A stretch of DNA of 64,000 nucleotides, from the NCBI RefSeq assembly GCF_900114765.1, contig NZ_FOUD01000001.1:132003-196002 (forward strand), read 5' to 3'. Source of the stretch: Halopseudomonas pachastrellae. Its GTDB lineage: Bacteria > Pseudomonadota > Gammaproteobacteria > Pseudomonadales > Pseudomonadaceae. Both the position numbers and the translations under genes were made by a program. Shown here one piece after another: positions 43,355 to 51,514 of the stretch (the first letter of the stretch is position 1; each line of letters begins with the position of its first letter). Below the pieces are notes generated by a model that saw only the letters and a list, made by a program, of their open reading frames with translations, made no database searches and was not told where the DNA came from.

Positions 43355-43488
43355 GACGAATACCTTCTTGTAGTTATGCGTGGCACCGTTGCGAGTCGGT
43401 GCTTTGGCTGCTGCTGGCCGGTCCAGGCAAGATCGGCGTATTCTGTGCGGGGTATTTTATATATTGTTTTGTCTTAATATGGAATATG

Positions 43489-43522
43489 CACCAAGGTATT
43501 ATGGTGTAATTACTATATGGTG
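43489..43522. promoter_or_regulatory. Candidate operator in the divergent promoter region
   Basis: The 172-bp gap (43355-43526) between the synthetase and histidine kinase genes is AT-rich compared with its surroundings. It contains the inverted pair CACCA (43489-43493) and TGGTG (43502-43506), and a direct repeat ATGGTG at 43501-43506 and 43517-43522 spaced 16 bp apart. These may be sites for the FixJ-type regulator encoded next door. The repeats are short and could be chance. Confidence 0.3.
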
Positions 43523-43526
43523 AAGA

Positions 43527-44963
43527 ATGAGTGATCTCCTCCCCACGTTGCACGGTTTGCTGCAGTCCGACCCCTTGCCGATGATGCTGGTCGATGCCGG
43601 CGGCCAGCCGATGTTTCGCAACGGTGCCTTGCTGGCGCTGGCTTCGGACACTCAGGGGTTGGCGGCCTGGCTGCCCCATAACCATGCAGAACTGGTGGCT
43701 GCGGCTGCCCAGCAACGCCGGGCCATTGAGGATGTGCACAATCGCTGTGGCGAGCGTCATCTGCTGTGGAGCTACATTCCGCTGGTCGAGACCGCGCAGG
43801 TCTGGGTGCGTGGGCGCGATGCCACGCGCTGGCTGCAGCACCAGCAGGAGGCGACGGTAGCGCGTCGGCTCTATCACTTGATCATCGAAAACACCACAGA
43901 CCTGATCTCTCGTCACCGTCCGGACGGCCGCTTTATTGATGCCTCGCCGGCCTCCTGGAATCTGCTGGGCGTGTGGCCCGAGCAACTGCGGGGCGAGCGG
44001 CTGGACAGCCTGTTTCATCCGCAGGAGCGCGAGGCCCTGCAGACGCGTTTTCGCAGTGCGCTGGAGCAGGATGGCTATCTCACCTACAGCTATCGCATCC
44101 GCCACGCCAGCGGCGAGTACCGCTGGTTTGAAACCGCCAGCCGCGCCATTCGCGAGACCTACACCGGCGAGGTGGTAGAGGTCATCAGTGTGTCTCGCGA
44201 TATCACCGAGCGCCTGCAGAGCGAAGAGCACAATCGCCGTCTGCAGGACGAGCTGGCCCATGCTGCGCGCTTGGCCACGCTCGGCGAATTGGCGTCCGGC
44301 ATTGCCCATGAGCTGAATCAGCCGTTGGCGGCGATCCTCAATTACGCTGGCGCCAGCCAACGCTATCTGACCCAGCTGGGCAGCAGTGAACCGGAGGCAG
44401 AGCGGGTTGAGCACGGCCTGGCGCGGATCAGTGAACAGGCCGAACACGCTGCCTCGGTGATTCGGCGTTTGCGCGGTTTTTTGCGCAAGGGCACGCGGCG
44501 GTTGCAACAGGTTGACGCGGTGACCTTGGCGCATGAAGCGGTTGGTTTGTGCGCCTGGGAGGCATCGCAGCATCAGGTACAGATCATTGAGTACGCCGAG
44601 GCCGGTTTGCCCAGGCTGCAGGTCGATCCGATTCTGCTGCAACAGGTACTGCTCAATCTGCTGCGCAACGCCATTGATGCCAACCGGGAGCACTACCCGG
44701 AACACGCCTCGCAGGTGCAACTGCGCATCGTGGCGCAGGACGGGCAGGTGTGTATTGATGTGATTGATCAGGGGGCCGGCGTCAGCGCTGAGGCGCGCGA
44801 GCAACTTTTTGTGCCGTTTTACACCAGCAAGGCCGACGGCCTGGGCTTGGGGCTGTCCATGAGTCAGGGTATCGTAGAGGGCTTTGGCGGCAGCCTTGAG
44901 GCGCTGCCCGCCGAGTCCGGTGGCCTCTGTCTGAGGTGTTTGCTGCCAGCTGCGTCAAACTAA
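43527..44963 (+). CDS. Cytosolic PAS-domain sensor histidine kinase
   Basis: The 478-aa kinase has no membrane segment. A degenerate PAS-like N-terminus (about 10-105) is followed by a clear PAS/PAC module (about 115-230, IIENTTDLISRHRPDGRFID to VSRDITERLQSEE), a FixL/DctB-type dimerisation H-box ASGIAHELNQPLAAI with phospho-acceptor His261, and an HATPase domain (N-box NLLRNAIDA, DQGAGV, GLGLGLSMS). It probably senses an intracellular signal. The response regulator follows after 8 bp, and the pair is divergent from the acyl-CoA synthetase operon it may regulate. Confidence 0.92.
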   Translation: MSDLLPTLHGLLQSDPLPMMLVDAGGQPMFRNGALLALASDTQGLAAWLPHNHAELVAAAAQQRRAIEDVHNRCGERHLLWSYIPLVETAQVWVRGRDATRWLQHQQEATVARRLYHLIIENTTDLISRHRPDGRFIDASPASWNLLGVWPEQLRGERLDSLFHPQEREALQTRFRSALEQDGYLTYSYRIRHASGEYRWFETASRAIRETYTGEVVEVISVSRDITERLQSEEHNRRLQDELAHAARLATLGELASGIAHELNQPLAAILNYAGASQRYLTQLGSSEPEAERVEHGLARISEQAEHAASVIRRLRGFLRKGTRRLQQVDAVTLAHEAVGLCAWEASQHQVQIIEYAEAGLPRLQVDPILLQQVLLNLLRNAIDANREHYPEHASQVQLRIVAQDGQVCIDVIDQGAGVSAEAREQLFVPFYTSKADGLGLGLSMSQGIVEGFGGSLEALPAESGGLCLRCLLPAASN

Positions 44964-44971
44964 GGGATTCA

Positions 44972-45628
44972 ATGCCAGAACACTTACAACAACTGGTCTA
45001 TGTGGTCGATGACGATCAGGGCATGCTGGACTCAACCGTTTGGTTGTTTGAGTCCATGGGCCTTAAGGCGCTGCCGTTTACCAGCGGTCAGGCCTTTCTC
45101 GACGCCTGTGACCCGACCGCAGCAGCCTGTGTGCTGCTGGATGTGCGCATGCCCGGCATGGGCGGCCTGGCGGTGCAGGATGCCATGCGTGAGCGTGGCA
45201 TCGGCCTGCCGGTGATCTTTGTCAGCGCCCATGCGGATGTGCCTATTGTGGTGCGCGCCTTCCGCGGCGGCGCCGTGGACTTTATTGAAAAGCCCTACAA
45301 CGAGCAGCTACTGCTCGATAGCGTGCAGCGCGCGCTGAGCCAGCGGCCGGCGTTGGCGCCGCCCGAGGCGCTGGATGTTGAAGCGCGCCTGGCGCGCCTC
45401 ACGCCGCGCGAGCAGGATATCGTGCTACCGTTGGTGCAGGGATTCAGCAATCGGGAGATCGCCGAGCAACTGGGGGTCAGTGTCAAAACGGTTGATCTAT
45501 ACCGCTCCCGCGTGATGAAGCGAATGGAGGCCGACAGCCTGCCGGCGTTGGTGGGTATGTTGATTGGGGTCGGCAGGATAGACCCGTTCAATTTGCAGGT
45601 TTTGCAGGCGGTGTCGCCGGGCGCGTGA
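44972..45628 (+). CDS. FixJ/NarL-type response regulator
   Basis: The 218-aa protein has a receiver domain (acidic pair in YVVDDDQGM, phospho-acceptor Asp57 in LLDVRMPGMGG, Lys in FIEKPYN) and a LuxR-type helix-turn-helix (LTPREQDIVLPLVQGFSNREIAEQLGVSVKTVDLYRSR, about 140-185). It is the cognate partner of the kinase just upstream. ATG 44972 with AAGG upstream is preferred; an in-frame start at 44936 lies inside the kinase gene and adds residues unlike the family. Confidence 0.92.
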   Translation: MPEHLQQLVYVVDDDQGMLDSTVWLFESMGLKALPFTSGQAFLDACDPTAAACVLLDVRMPGMGGLAVQDAMRERGIGLPVIFVSAHADVPIVVRAFRGGAVDFIEKPYNEQLLLDSVQRALSQRPALAPPEALDVEARLARLTPREQDIVLPLVQGFSNREIAEQLGVSVKTVDLYRSRVMKRMEADSLPALVGMLIGVGRIDPFNLQVLQAVSPGA

Positions 45629-45720
45629 CAGTTGTAAAAATGACGTCATAATGACATCGCTGAATGAGATTGCGCTGCCGGTACCTTGCCGGAAGCAGAA
45701 CAATAAGAAGGATCTCTCGG

Positions 45721-46902
45721 GTGCATAATCACGCTTCTCAGTATCTGATCAGTGCCTGGCGCGGCGAATTTGTCGACGCCGCCACCGAGCGTGCGTTTCG
45801 TGCCCACAGCGAGCCGCTGATGGCTCGGGCTTTGCGGCGAGCAGTGTTGGTCTGGGCGCTGCTGGTGGTGTTGTTTGGGGCACTGGACTATCCCGCGTTG
45901 GGGTGGACTGCGGAGTTTCAGGTGTTGTTTGGCTGGCGTCTGGCGACCGGCCTGATTCTGGTGTTCTTTTACTTTCAGGTACGTCGAAAACCGGCGCTGG
46001 CAACGGCAGGTTATGCCGTAACCGCCGTTGAGATTTTTGGCAGCGTTCTTTTCTTTCTTTTGTATTTCCTTCGCCACGACATAGTCACCTGGGTTATCGG
46101 GGTGGTTGCTGTGTCCTTGCTGGCGCTGTTCATGTACATCCCCAACCGGGTATATCTGTCGTTGCTGGCTGCCGGGTTCATCATTGCCGGAATGCTGTTC
46201 TGCGTTGCGATTAATGGCTTTGGCATCGAGACCCTGGTTGGTTTGACCTTCATGCTCATGCTGCCAACCGTGGTGGGTTTTTTCACCGCGCTGCGTTGGC
46301 AGGTTGCACAGCGACAGCACTACGCGCTGTTGATGCAAGTGATGACGGTAAACAGCGATCTGCAGAGTGAGGTGCGGCGACGTGAAGCGCTGGAGGTGGA
46401 GCTTAAGCGCCAGGCCACCACCGACCCGCTGACCGGGCTGTTCAATCGGCGGCAGTACGAGATGCTGTTTCAGCGTGAGCGGGAACGCTGTAACCGACTG
46501 CACCAGCAGATGAGTCTGTGCATCATGGATCTGGACCATTTCAAGCGCATCAACGACGAGCATGGCCACGATGTGGGCGATGCGGTATTGCGCCATGTGG
46601 CGCAACAGCTCAGTTGCTCGCTGCGTCACTCTGATGTGGTGGGGCGCTTTGGTGGGGAGGAGTTTGTGCTGGTGCTGCCTGATACCGGCCTGGAGCAGGC
46701 GGTGGCGGTACTCAATCGCCTGCGCGAGGACCTGGCCGCTACGCCGGTGCCGGTAAATGGTCAGTTGCTGCGGGTCAGTGCGACTTTCGGGGTGACCGAG
46801 GTGCAGGAAGGGGATGCCGAGCTGGAGGATATCCTCAAGCGCGCGGACCGCGCCCTGTATGAAGGCAAGGGCGCAGGCCGCAATCGGGTAATGACTGCCT
46901 GA
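45721..46902 (+). CDS. Membrane-anchored diguanylate cyclase (GGDEF)
   Basis: Makes cyclic di-GMP from GTP. The 393-aa protein has five to six N-terminal membrane segments (about residues 40-195), a short coiled linker, and a GGDEF domain with DPLTGLFNRRQYEML, DLDHFKRINDEHGHDVGD and the active-site GRFGGEEF. RHSD sits 5 residues before GGEEF, a correctly placed product-inhibition I-site (RxxD), so it should be catalytically active and feedback-inhibited. I chose GTG 45721 because AAGGA lies upstream; an ATG at 45664 would add 19 mostly basic residues. The membrane part matches no named sensor domain that I recognise. Confidence 0.9.
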   Translation: MHNHASQYLISAWRGEFVDAATERAFRAHSEPLMARALRRAVLVWALLVVLFGALDYPALGWTAEFQVLFGWRLATGLILVFFYFQVRRKPALATAGYAVTAVEIFGSVLFFLLYFLRHDIVTWVIGVVAVSLLALFMYIPNRVYLSLLAAGFIIAGMLFCVAINGFGIETLVGLTFMLMLPTVVGFFTALRWQVAQRQHYALLMQVMTVNSDLQSEVRRREALEVELKRQATTDPLTGLFNRRQYEMLFQRERERCNRLHQQMSLCIMDLDHFKRINDEHGHDVGDAVLRHVAQQLSCSLRHSDVVGRFGGEEFVLVLPDTGLEQAVAVLNRLREDLAATPVPVNGQLLRVSATFGVTEVQEGDAELEDILKRADRALYEGKGAGRNRVMTA

Positions 46903-46950
46903 TCGGTTACACTGACCGCCTTACTTTCCGCTCGCCGGTTCGGGTTGTCC

Positions 46951-48003
46951 GTGCGCAAAATCATTCACGTTGACTGCGACTGCTTCTACGCCGCCATTGA
47001 GATGCGCGACGACCCGCGCCTGCGCGGCCGTCCGCTGGCTGTGGGCGGCGATCCGGGCAAGCGCGGTGTGATTGCTACCTGCAACTACGAGGCGCGGGCC
47101 TACGGTGTGCGCTCGGCTATGGCGTCTGCCTATGCCAAGAAGCTCTGTCCGGAGCTACTGATCGTGCCGGGCCGCATGTCGGTCTACCGCGAGGTATCGC
47201 AGGCCATTCAGGCCATCTTTGCCGATTACACGCCGCTGATTCAGCCACTGTCGCTGGACGAGGCTTATCTGGATGTCACCGACTCCCAGGCCTGCCGGGG
47301 CAGTGCCACGTTGATCGCCAAGGAGATTCGCCAGCGGGTGCGCGATACCCAGGGTATTACCGTGTCGGCCGGGGTCGCGCCCAACAAATTTATTGCCAAG
47401 ATCGCCAGTGACTGGAACAAGCCCGATGGCCTCAAGGTGGTGCTGCCGGATCAGGTCGAGGATTTTCTGCGTGATCTGCCGGTATCCCGGCTGCACGGCG
47501 TCGGGCGCAAGACGGCCGAGCGGCTGCAGCGCCTGGGCGTGGATGTGTGCAGTGAGTTGCTGCCCTGGCGCAAGCAGGATCTGGCACGGGAGTTTGGCAG
47601 CTTTGGTGAACGGCTATGGGAGCTGGCGCGGGGCATTGATGACCGCCCGGTGGTGGTCGAAAGCCGCCGCCAGTCAGTCAGCGTCGAGCATACCTACGAG
47701 CATGACCTGCCGGACCTTGACGCCTGTCTGGCGGCCCTACCGCCGCTGCTGGACAAGCTGGCCGAGCGTATTGGCCGGCTGGAAGGCAGTTACCGGGTCA
47801 GCAAGCCCTTCATCAAACTCAAGTTCCATGACTTTACCCAGACCACGCTGGAGCAGGCCGGTGCGCCGATTACACCGGCGGGCTACACCGAGCTTTGTAC
47901 CCAGGCCTTTGCCCGGGGCAATTGCCCGGTGCGGTTGATCGGTGTGGGCGTTCGGCTGGACAGCTGCCTGTCGCAGCTGGGCGAGCAGCTCAATTTGTTT
48001 TAG
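46951..48003 (+). CDS. dinB: DNA polymerase IV (Y family)
   Basis: Error-prone translesion polymerase. The 350-aa protein begins MRKIIHVDCDCFYAAIEMRD with the first catalytic Asp (residue 8), and has the YEARAYGVRSAM fingers segment, the SLDEAYLDV catalytic pair, APNKFIAKIASDWNKPDG and a little-finger domain. The C-terminal QLNLF is a beta-clamp-binding motif of the QLxLF type. GTG 46951 gives the family N-terminus; a TTG 6 bp earlier is an alternative. I see no SOS box upstream. The 3' end overlaps the convergent zinc-ribbon gene by 14 bp. Confidence 0.96.
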   Translation: MRKIIHVDCDCFYAAIEMRDDPRLRGRPLAVGGDPGKRGVIATCNYEARAYGVRSAMASAYAKKLCPELLIVPGRMSVYREVSQAIQAIFADYTPLIQPLSLDEAYLDVTDSQACRGSATLIAKEIRQRVRDTQGITVSAGVAPNKFIAKIASDWNKPDGLKVVLPDQVEDFLRDLPVSRLHGVGRKTAERLQRLGVDVCSELLPWRKQDLAREFGSFGERLWELARGIDDRPVVVESRRQSVSVEHTYEHDLPDLDACLAALPPLLDKLAERIGRLEGSYRVSKPFIKLKFHDFTQTTLEQAGAPITPAGYTELCTQAFARGNCPVRLIGVGVRLDSCLSQLGEQLNLF

Positions 48004-48442
48004 GCGCCGCAGCTGATTTGGCGCAGGCCGGGCACAGGTGGTTGTCGCCACGCGGTTGCCAGCCCAGTTCGCTGATGCGCGTAACCGCTTTGGCGGTGCG
48101 GGCGTTCAGGTCGTCGCGGTCGGCGGCAAGAAATTCAAATGGCTGTTCGCGGCCGCATTCATCACAGGTAATGGACCAGCCCAGCACGCTCTGGCCGCGC
48201 AGATCCGGGCCGCGGGCAGAGGCAGTCCATTGGCCCGGCGGGTTGATCAGATAGCGAATCTTGTCCACGGTAAGGCGCATCGGCAAATCCTTGCTGCCCT
48301 TGACCGTGCAGATCAGCTCATCGCCCGAGCGCACACCGCCGCCTTGCCCGGTGACCTGAAACAGCCCTGCACCCAGGGTGCGGCATTCAATCAGGGTGTG
48401 AGACGGGTTCAGTGCCGTGCGGCGAAAGTCGTGTTCTGCCAT
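47990..48442 (-). CDS. Conserved hypothetical protein with C-terminal zinc ribbon
   Basis: The 150-aa protein has an N-terminal beta-rich part (residues about 1-90, including a possible RNA- or ligand-binding barrel: GDELICTVKGSKDLPMRL) and a C-terminal four-Cys ribbon: CDEC and, about 40 residues later, CPAC. I chose ATG 48442 (MAEHDFRRTALN); an in-frame start at 48547 runs into the intergenic region. I do not recognise the family by name and assign no function. It converges with dinB and overlaps its last 14 bp. Confidence 0.72.
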   Translation of the reverse strand: MAEHDFRRTALNPSHTLIECRTLGAGLFQVTGQGGGVRSGDELICTVKGSKDLPMRLTVDKIRYLINPPGQWTASARGPDLRGQSVLGWSITCDECGREQPFEFLAADRDDLNARTAKAVTRISELGWQPRGDNHLCPACAKSAAAPKTN

Positions 48443-48585
48443 GGGGTAGCTCGCTGGTCGATGGGGCGCGCATGATAACACCTGAGTGTAGCGGCATATC
48501 ACCCGCGTCACTGATGGTCGGTGGCGGGGTGGTGCTGTGATTATCATGGCGCGGTCATTTATTGCATCGTTAATTAGGAGTTCAC

Positions 48586-49368
48586 ATGAGCGTCAAGCAA
48601 ATGTTCGATCTGAGCGGCAAGGTCGCCCTGATCACTGGCGGCACCAAGGGTCTGGGCCTGCAGATGGCTGAAGCCTTCGGCGAACTGGGCGCCAAGGTGT
48701 TCATCAGCGCGCGTAACGCTGCCGAGATTGAGGCTGTTGTTGCCGAGCTGAAGAGCCAGGGTGTCGAAGCTGCCGGTATCGCCTGCGATCTGGGCAAACT
48801 GGACAGCAACCCGGTCAAGACGCTGGTCGACGCCTGTGAAGCGGCCTTCGGTACTGTTGACGTACTGGTCAACAACGCGGGCACTACCTGGGGGCAGCCG
48901 GCGGAAGAGCACAGCTATACCGGTTGGCAGAAAGTCATGACCCTGAACGTTGATGTGTGCTTCCTGGTTGCTCAGGAAGTGGCTCGTCGCTTCATGATTC
49001 CGCGCAAGTCCGGCAAGATCATCAACATCGCCTCTATCGCCGGCTTCAAGGGCAACCGCGCCAATTCCGGCATTTTCACGTCTGCCTACAACACGTCCAA
49101 GGCGGCTGCGATCAACCTGACGCGCGCGCTGGCTGGCGAGTGGGGCCGTTACAACATCAACGTCAACGCGATCTGCCCGGGTTACTTCCCGACCAAACTG
49201 GCGCAGGGCCTGGACGGGGTCAGCGAGATGATCAAGGAAGGTACTCCGCTGGGTCGTATCGGTGGTGATGAGGATATCAAGGGCGCGGCGGTCTTCTTCG
49301 CGACTGAAATGTCTCGCCATGTCACCGGCCAGGCCATGGCAGTCGACGGCGGCAACTCGGTCGTCTGA
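48586..49368 (+). CDS. Short-chain dehydrogenase/reductase
   Basis: NAD(P)-dependent classical SDR of 260 aa with the dinucleotide motif LITGGTKGLG (TGxxxGxG), VNNAGTT, the Ser in NIASIAG, the catalytic SAYNTSK (YxxxK) and the C-terminal VTGQAMAVDGG. The substrate is unknown; the sequence resembles gluconate-5-dehydrogenase- or RhlG-like SDRs. AGGAG precedes the ATG. It stands alone on its strand and ends before a terminator-like hairpin. Confidence 0.88.
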   Translation: MSVKQMFDLSGKVALITGGTKGLGLQMAEAFGELGAKVFISARNAAEIEAVVAELKSQGVEAAGIACDLGKLDSNPVKTLVDACEAAFGTVDVLVNNAGTTWGQPAEEHSYTGWQKVMTLNVDVCFLVAQEVARRFMIPRKSGKIINIASIAGFKGNRANSGIFTSAYNTSKAAAINLTRALAGEWGRYNINVNAICPGYFPTKLAQGLDGVSEMIKEGTPLGRIGGDEDIKGAAVFFATEMSRHVTGQAMAVDGGNSVV

Positions 49369-49377
49369 TCGCTGTAG

Positions 49378-49420
49378 CAGGGCCGTCGCACCACGCATGC
49401 GATGGCCCTGTCGGCTGTTT
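49378..49420 (+). terminator. Probable terminator after the SDR gene
   Basis: CAGGGCC (49378-49384) pairs with GGCCCTG (49404-49410), extended inward by GTCGCA/TGCGAT. TTTT follows about 7 bp later at the end of the convergent DUF2489 gene. The distance from stem to T-run is long for a classic terminator. Confidence 0.45.
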
Positions 49421-49860
49421 TAGCCCGGCCCGTTGCTCAGCGCGCGGGCAGCGGCTTCCACTTCATCGCGATGGTCCCGTTCCAGGGTTTCCATCAGCCG
49501 CAGGTGCAGCTTGCGCTCTGCGCGGCTCAGATCCTTCCAGCCCTGGTGCGTGGGAATGTGCGCGGTCTGGTCATAGATGAATTCCAGAATCGTGACATCA
49601 AGGGCAGCGTTGCGCGGGCCCTGATAGTTGTCCAGTAGCACCTTCAGACGGATTGCACCCTCGATCATCGGCACCTGCTTGTCCAGCAGGCTCTGGGCGA
49701 TGATGCGGATGTCGCCGCCCAAGCGGTCATTGCGGGCGTTCAGGGCATTCACCCGTTCCGCTTGTTGCCGCCAGACGCGGCGCCAGAGAATGAGGGCGTA
49801 GGCGCCCAGCAGCAGGATAATCAGGCCGCCTGCCAGCAGCAGCCAGTGATGGGTTTGCAT
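49420..49860 (-). CDS. DUF2489 family membrane-anchored protein
   Basis: The 146-aa protein has one N-terminal membrane segment (WLLLAGGLIILLLGAYALILW, about 6-26) followed by a soluble helical domain containing GDIRIIAQSLLDKQVPMIEGAIRLKVLLD and the conserved TAHIPTHQGWKDLSRAERKLH. This matches DUF2489 proteins of Pseudomonas as I remember them. Function is unknown. It lies 5 bp after the LEA14-like lipoprotein gene, so the two are probably co-transcribed. Confidence 0.8.
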   Translation of the reverse strand: MQTHHWLLLAGGLIILLLGAYALILWRRVWRQQAERVNALNARNDRLGGDIRIIAQSLLDKQVPMIEGAIRLKVLLDNYQGPRNAALDVTILEFIYDQTAHIPTHQGWKDLSRAERKLHLRLMETLERDHRDEVEAAARALSNGPG

Positions 49861-49865
49861 CGGAT

Positions 49866-50336
49866 TCAGAAACTCAGTTGCGCGGGATCAAGCGTCCCTT
49901 CTTCTTTCAGGTTAATGCTCGGCGCCAGCCACAGGCCGGTGCGGATATGGCCGTCAATACGGTAGTCGACGGGCTGCTGTTTATCCACCAGCTTGATCAG
50001 GTCTGCCAAGTGTCGCCACAGGTTGGAGCGCACTTCCAGCTCGAAGTAGGACGAGCCGTAGGCGGGCACGTCAAAGCGGTTGTCGCTGACGCCGGTGGCC
50101 AGCTTCATGTCATTGAGATACACCTGATACTGCATGCCGCGAATGGGCAGCACCCGCTCGTTGGGGTTGTCGACCCGCAACTTGAGCCGGAAGGACTGCT
50201 CCCACAGGTTGGACTTGAGCATCTCGACATTCGCCAGACTGACATCCGGCTTGGTATAGGACGGGCTGAATACCGCGCAGCCTTGCAGCAGCGCGCAGTA
50301 AAGCAGCGTCATTACCCCCAGCACCCGCACGCCCAT
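49866..50336 (-). CDS. LEA type 2 (LEA14-like) lipoprotein
   Basis: The 156-aa precursor has a signal peptide with lipobox LLQGC (Cys about residue 20), then a WHy/LEA14-like beta-sandwich: LANVEMLKSNLWEQSFRLKLRVDNPNE followed by the characteristic VDNPN motif and LPIRGMQYQVYLND. Bacterial LEA14-like lipoproteins are found in the periplasm; their role is not established, with proposals around stress and envelope stability. It is upstream of the DUF2489 gene on the same strand. Confidence 0.82.
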   Translation of the reverse strand: MGVRVLGVMTLLYCALLQGCAVFSPSYTKPDVSLANVEMLKSNLWEQSFRLKLRVDNPNERVLPIRGMQYQVYLNDMKLATGVSDNRFDVPAYGSSYFELEVRSNLWRHLADLIKLVDKQQPVDYRIDGHIRTGLWLAPSINLKEEGTLDPAQLSF

Positions 50337-50434
50337 TGCGTCCCCTCTCCTGTGCCGGCTGCCTTGTGTGTGGAGTTGTCGTGCAGCCTGGCTACGACCA
50401 TACTAACCCTGATTGATGCTCAGGGAGTGACAAG

Positions 50435-51004
50435 ATGACCCGTTTCGAGGTGGTTTTTCAAGGCCAGGTGCAGCCCGGCGCAGCGCTGGACCAGGTGCGG
50501 GCCAATGTTGGCAAGCTGTTTCAGGTGTCTGGCAGTCAGCTGGACGCGCTATTTTCCGGTCGTCGAATCGTGATCAAGCAGGGACTGGATCAGGTCGCCG
50601 CGGAAAAGTATCGCATCGCTTTGGAGCGTGCCGGCGCCCAGTGCAGCATTGTGCCAATGGACGAGCAGGCAGCCGACGCGCCGCCTGCCGCGCCGGAGCA
50701 GTCAGCACCGGAGCCGTCAGCACCTGCGGCGGAGCCCACAGCGGCGCCCGAGCGCCCGGCGGCCAGTGGTCGCGTGGTGCCCCGCGACGAGTTTATGGCC
50801 GCCTTCAGCGAGGTCGAGGCGCCTGACCTGGATATCGGCCCTTTGGGGGCCGACATGCAGGATGAGTACGACGCCTTCACGCCGCTGCCCATGGATCTCT
50901 CTGCCCTCAGCCTGGCGCCAGTGGGCAGCGACATGGGTGAGCTGAAGAAGGACGAGCCAGGCCAGGTGCCCAACACCGACCACCTTAAACTCAGCGACCA
51001 GTGA
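50435..51004 (+). CDS. Hypothetical protein: small N-terminal domain with FSGRR motif and Pro/Ala-rich linker
   Basis: The 189-aa protein has no signal peptide. Residues 1-75 form a compact alpha/beta pattern (FEVVFQGQVQPGAALDQV, LDALFSGRRIVIKQGLD, EKYRIALERAGAQCSIVP). I have seen this FSG-type module at the N-terminus of other proteobacterial proteins but cannot name it. Residues 80-112 are a Pro/Ala/Glu-rich low-complexity linker, and the C-terminus (115-189) is acidic and probably disordered. GGAGTGACAAG before ATG 50435 is a good ribosome site. It is divergent from the lipoprotein gene. No function is assigned. Confidence 0.72.
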   Translation: MTRFEVVFQGQVQPGAALDQVRANVGKLFQVSGSQLDALFSGRRIVIKQGLDQVAAEKYRIALERAGAQCSIVPMDEQAADAPPAAPEQSAPEPSAPAAEPTAAPERPAASGRVVPRDEFMAAFSEVEAPDLDIGPLGADMQDEYDAFTPLPMDLSALSLAPVGSDMGELKKDEPGQVPNTDHLKLSDQ

Positions 51005-51035
51005 GGCTCGCGTCAGAGCGCAGCCAGGTCGCCCG

Positions 51036-51509
51036 CTAGCGGGCGCAGCACTGCTTGAACTTGCGACCAGAGCCACAGGGGCAAGGCTCGTTGCGGCCCG
51101 CCTTGATCGCGTGGTTGGGGTCCAGAAAGTACCAGCGCCCGGCAATCAGCCTGAAATCCGAACATTCTCTGTGACTCTGGGCGCTGCCGTCCGGGTCCTG
51201 CCAGCGGGCGACAAAGGTGACCTGTGCCGTGCTGGCGCCCGGCAACTGCTGAGCGCTTTCGACTGTCAGCCCCAGCCAGCGGCTTTGTTCACTCCACTGA
51301 CGCATGGCCTCGACCGCCAGCTGCGACTGCTGCGCAGGCACCGTGGTGGCAACCAGATAGTCGATCAGCCCAAGCGTGTAGGCACAGTAGCGTGAGCGCA
51401 TTAGCCGCTCGGCATCGGGCGCGGCGGCGCCCTGGTGCAGGGGCTGGCAGCAGGCGCCGTATTGGCTGGAGCTGCCGCAGGGGCAGGGCTGTGTGGCGTC
51501 GAGGGTCAT
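51036..51509 (-). CDS. YchJ-family SEC-C motif protein
   Basis: The 157-aa protein has SEC-C zinc-binding motifs at both ends: [13 protein letters not shown] near the N-terminus and [13 protein letters not shown] at the C-terminus, with a NTF2-like middle domain ([26 protein letters not shown]). This is the E. coli YchJ architecture. SEC-C occurs in SecA, where it binds zinc and SecB; the role of YchJ is not known. ATG 51509 ([13 protein letters not shown]) is chosen; a longer in-frame start runs into the neighbour. It follows the DUF6231-type gene by 5 bp. Confidence 0.85.
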   Translation of the reverse strand: MTLDATQPCPCGSSSQYGACCQPLHQGAAAPDAERLMRSRYCAYTLGLIDYLVATTVPAQQSQLAVEAMRQWSEQSRWLGLTVESAQQLPGASTAQVTFVARWQDPDGSAQSHRECSDFRLIAGRWYFLDPNHAIKAGRNEPCPCGSGRKFKQCCAR

Positions 51510-51514
51510 CGCCG

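Noticed and set aside
43374-44804. 476-codon open frame opposite the PAS histidine kinase
   Set aside because: It crosses the kinase gene and the divergent promoter region; the plus-strand kinase has complete PAS, H-box and ATPase motifs.
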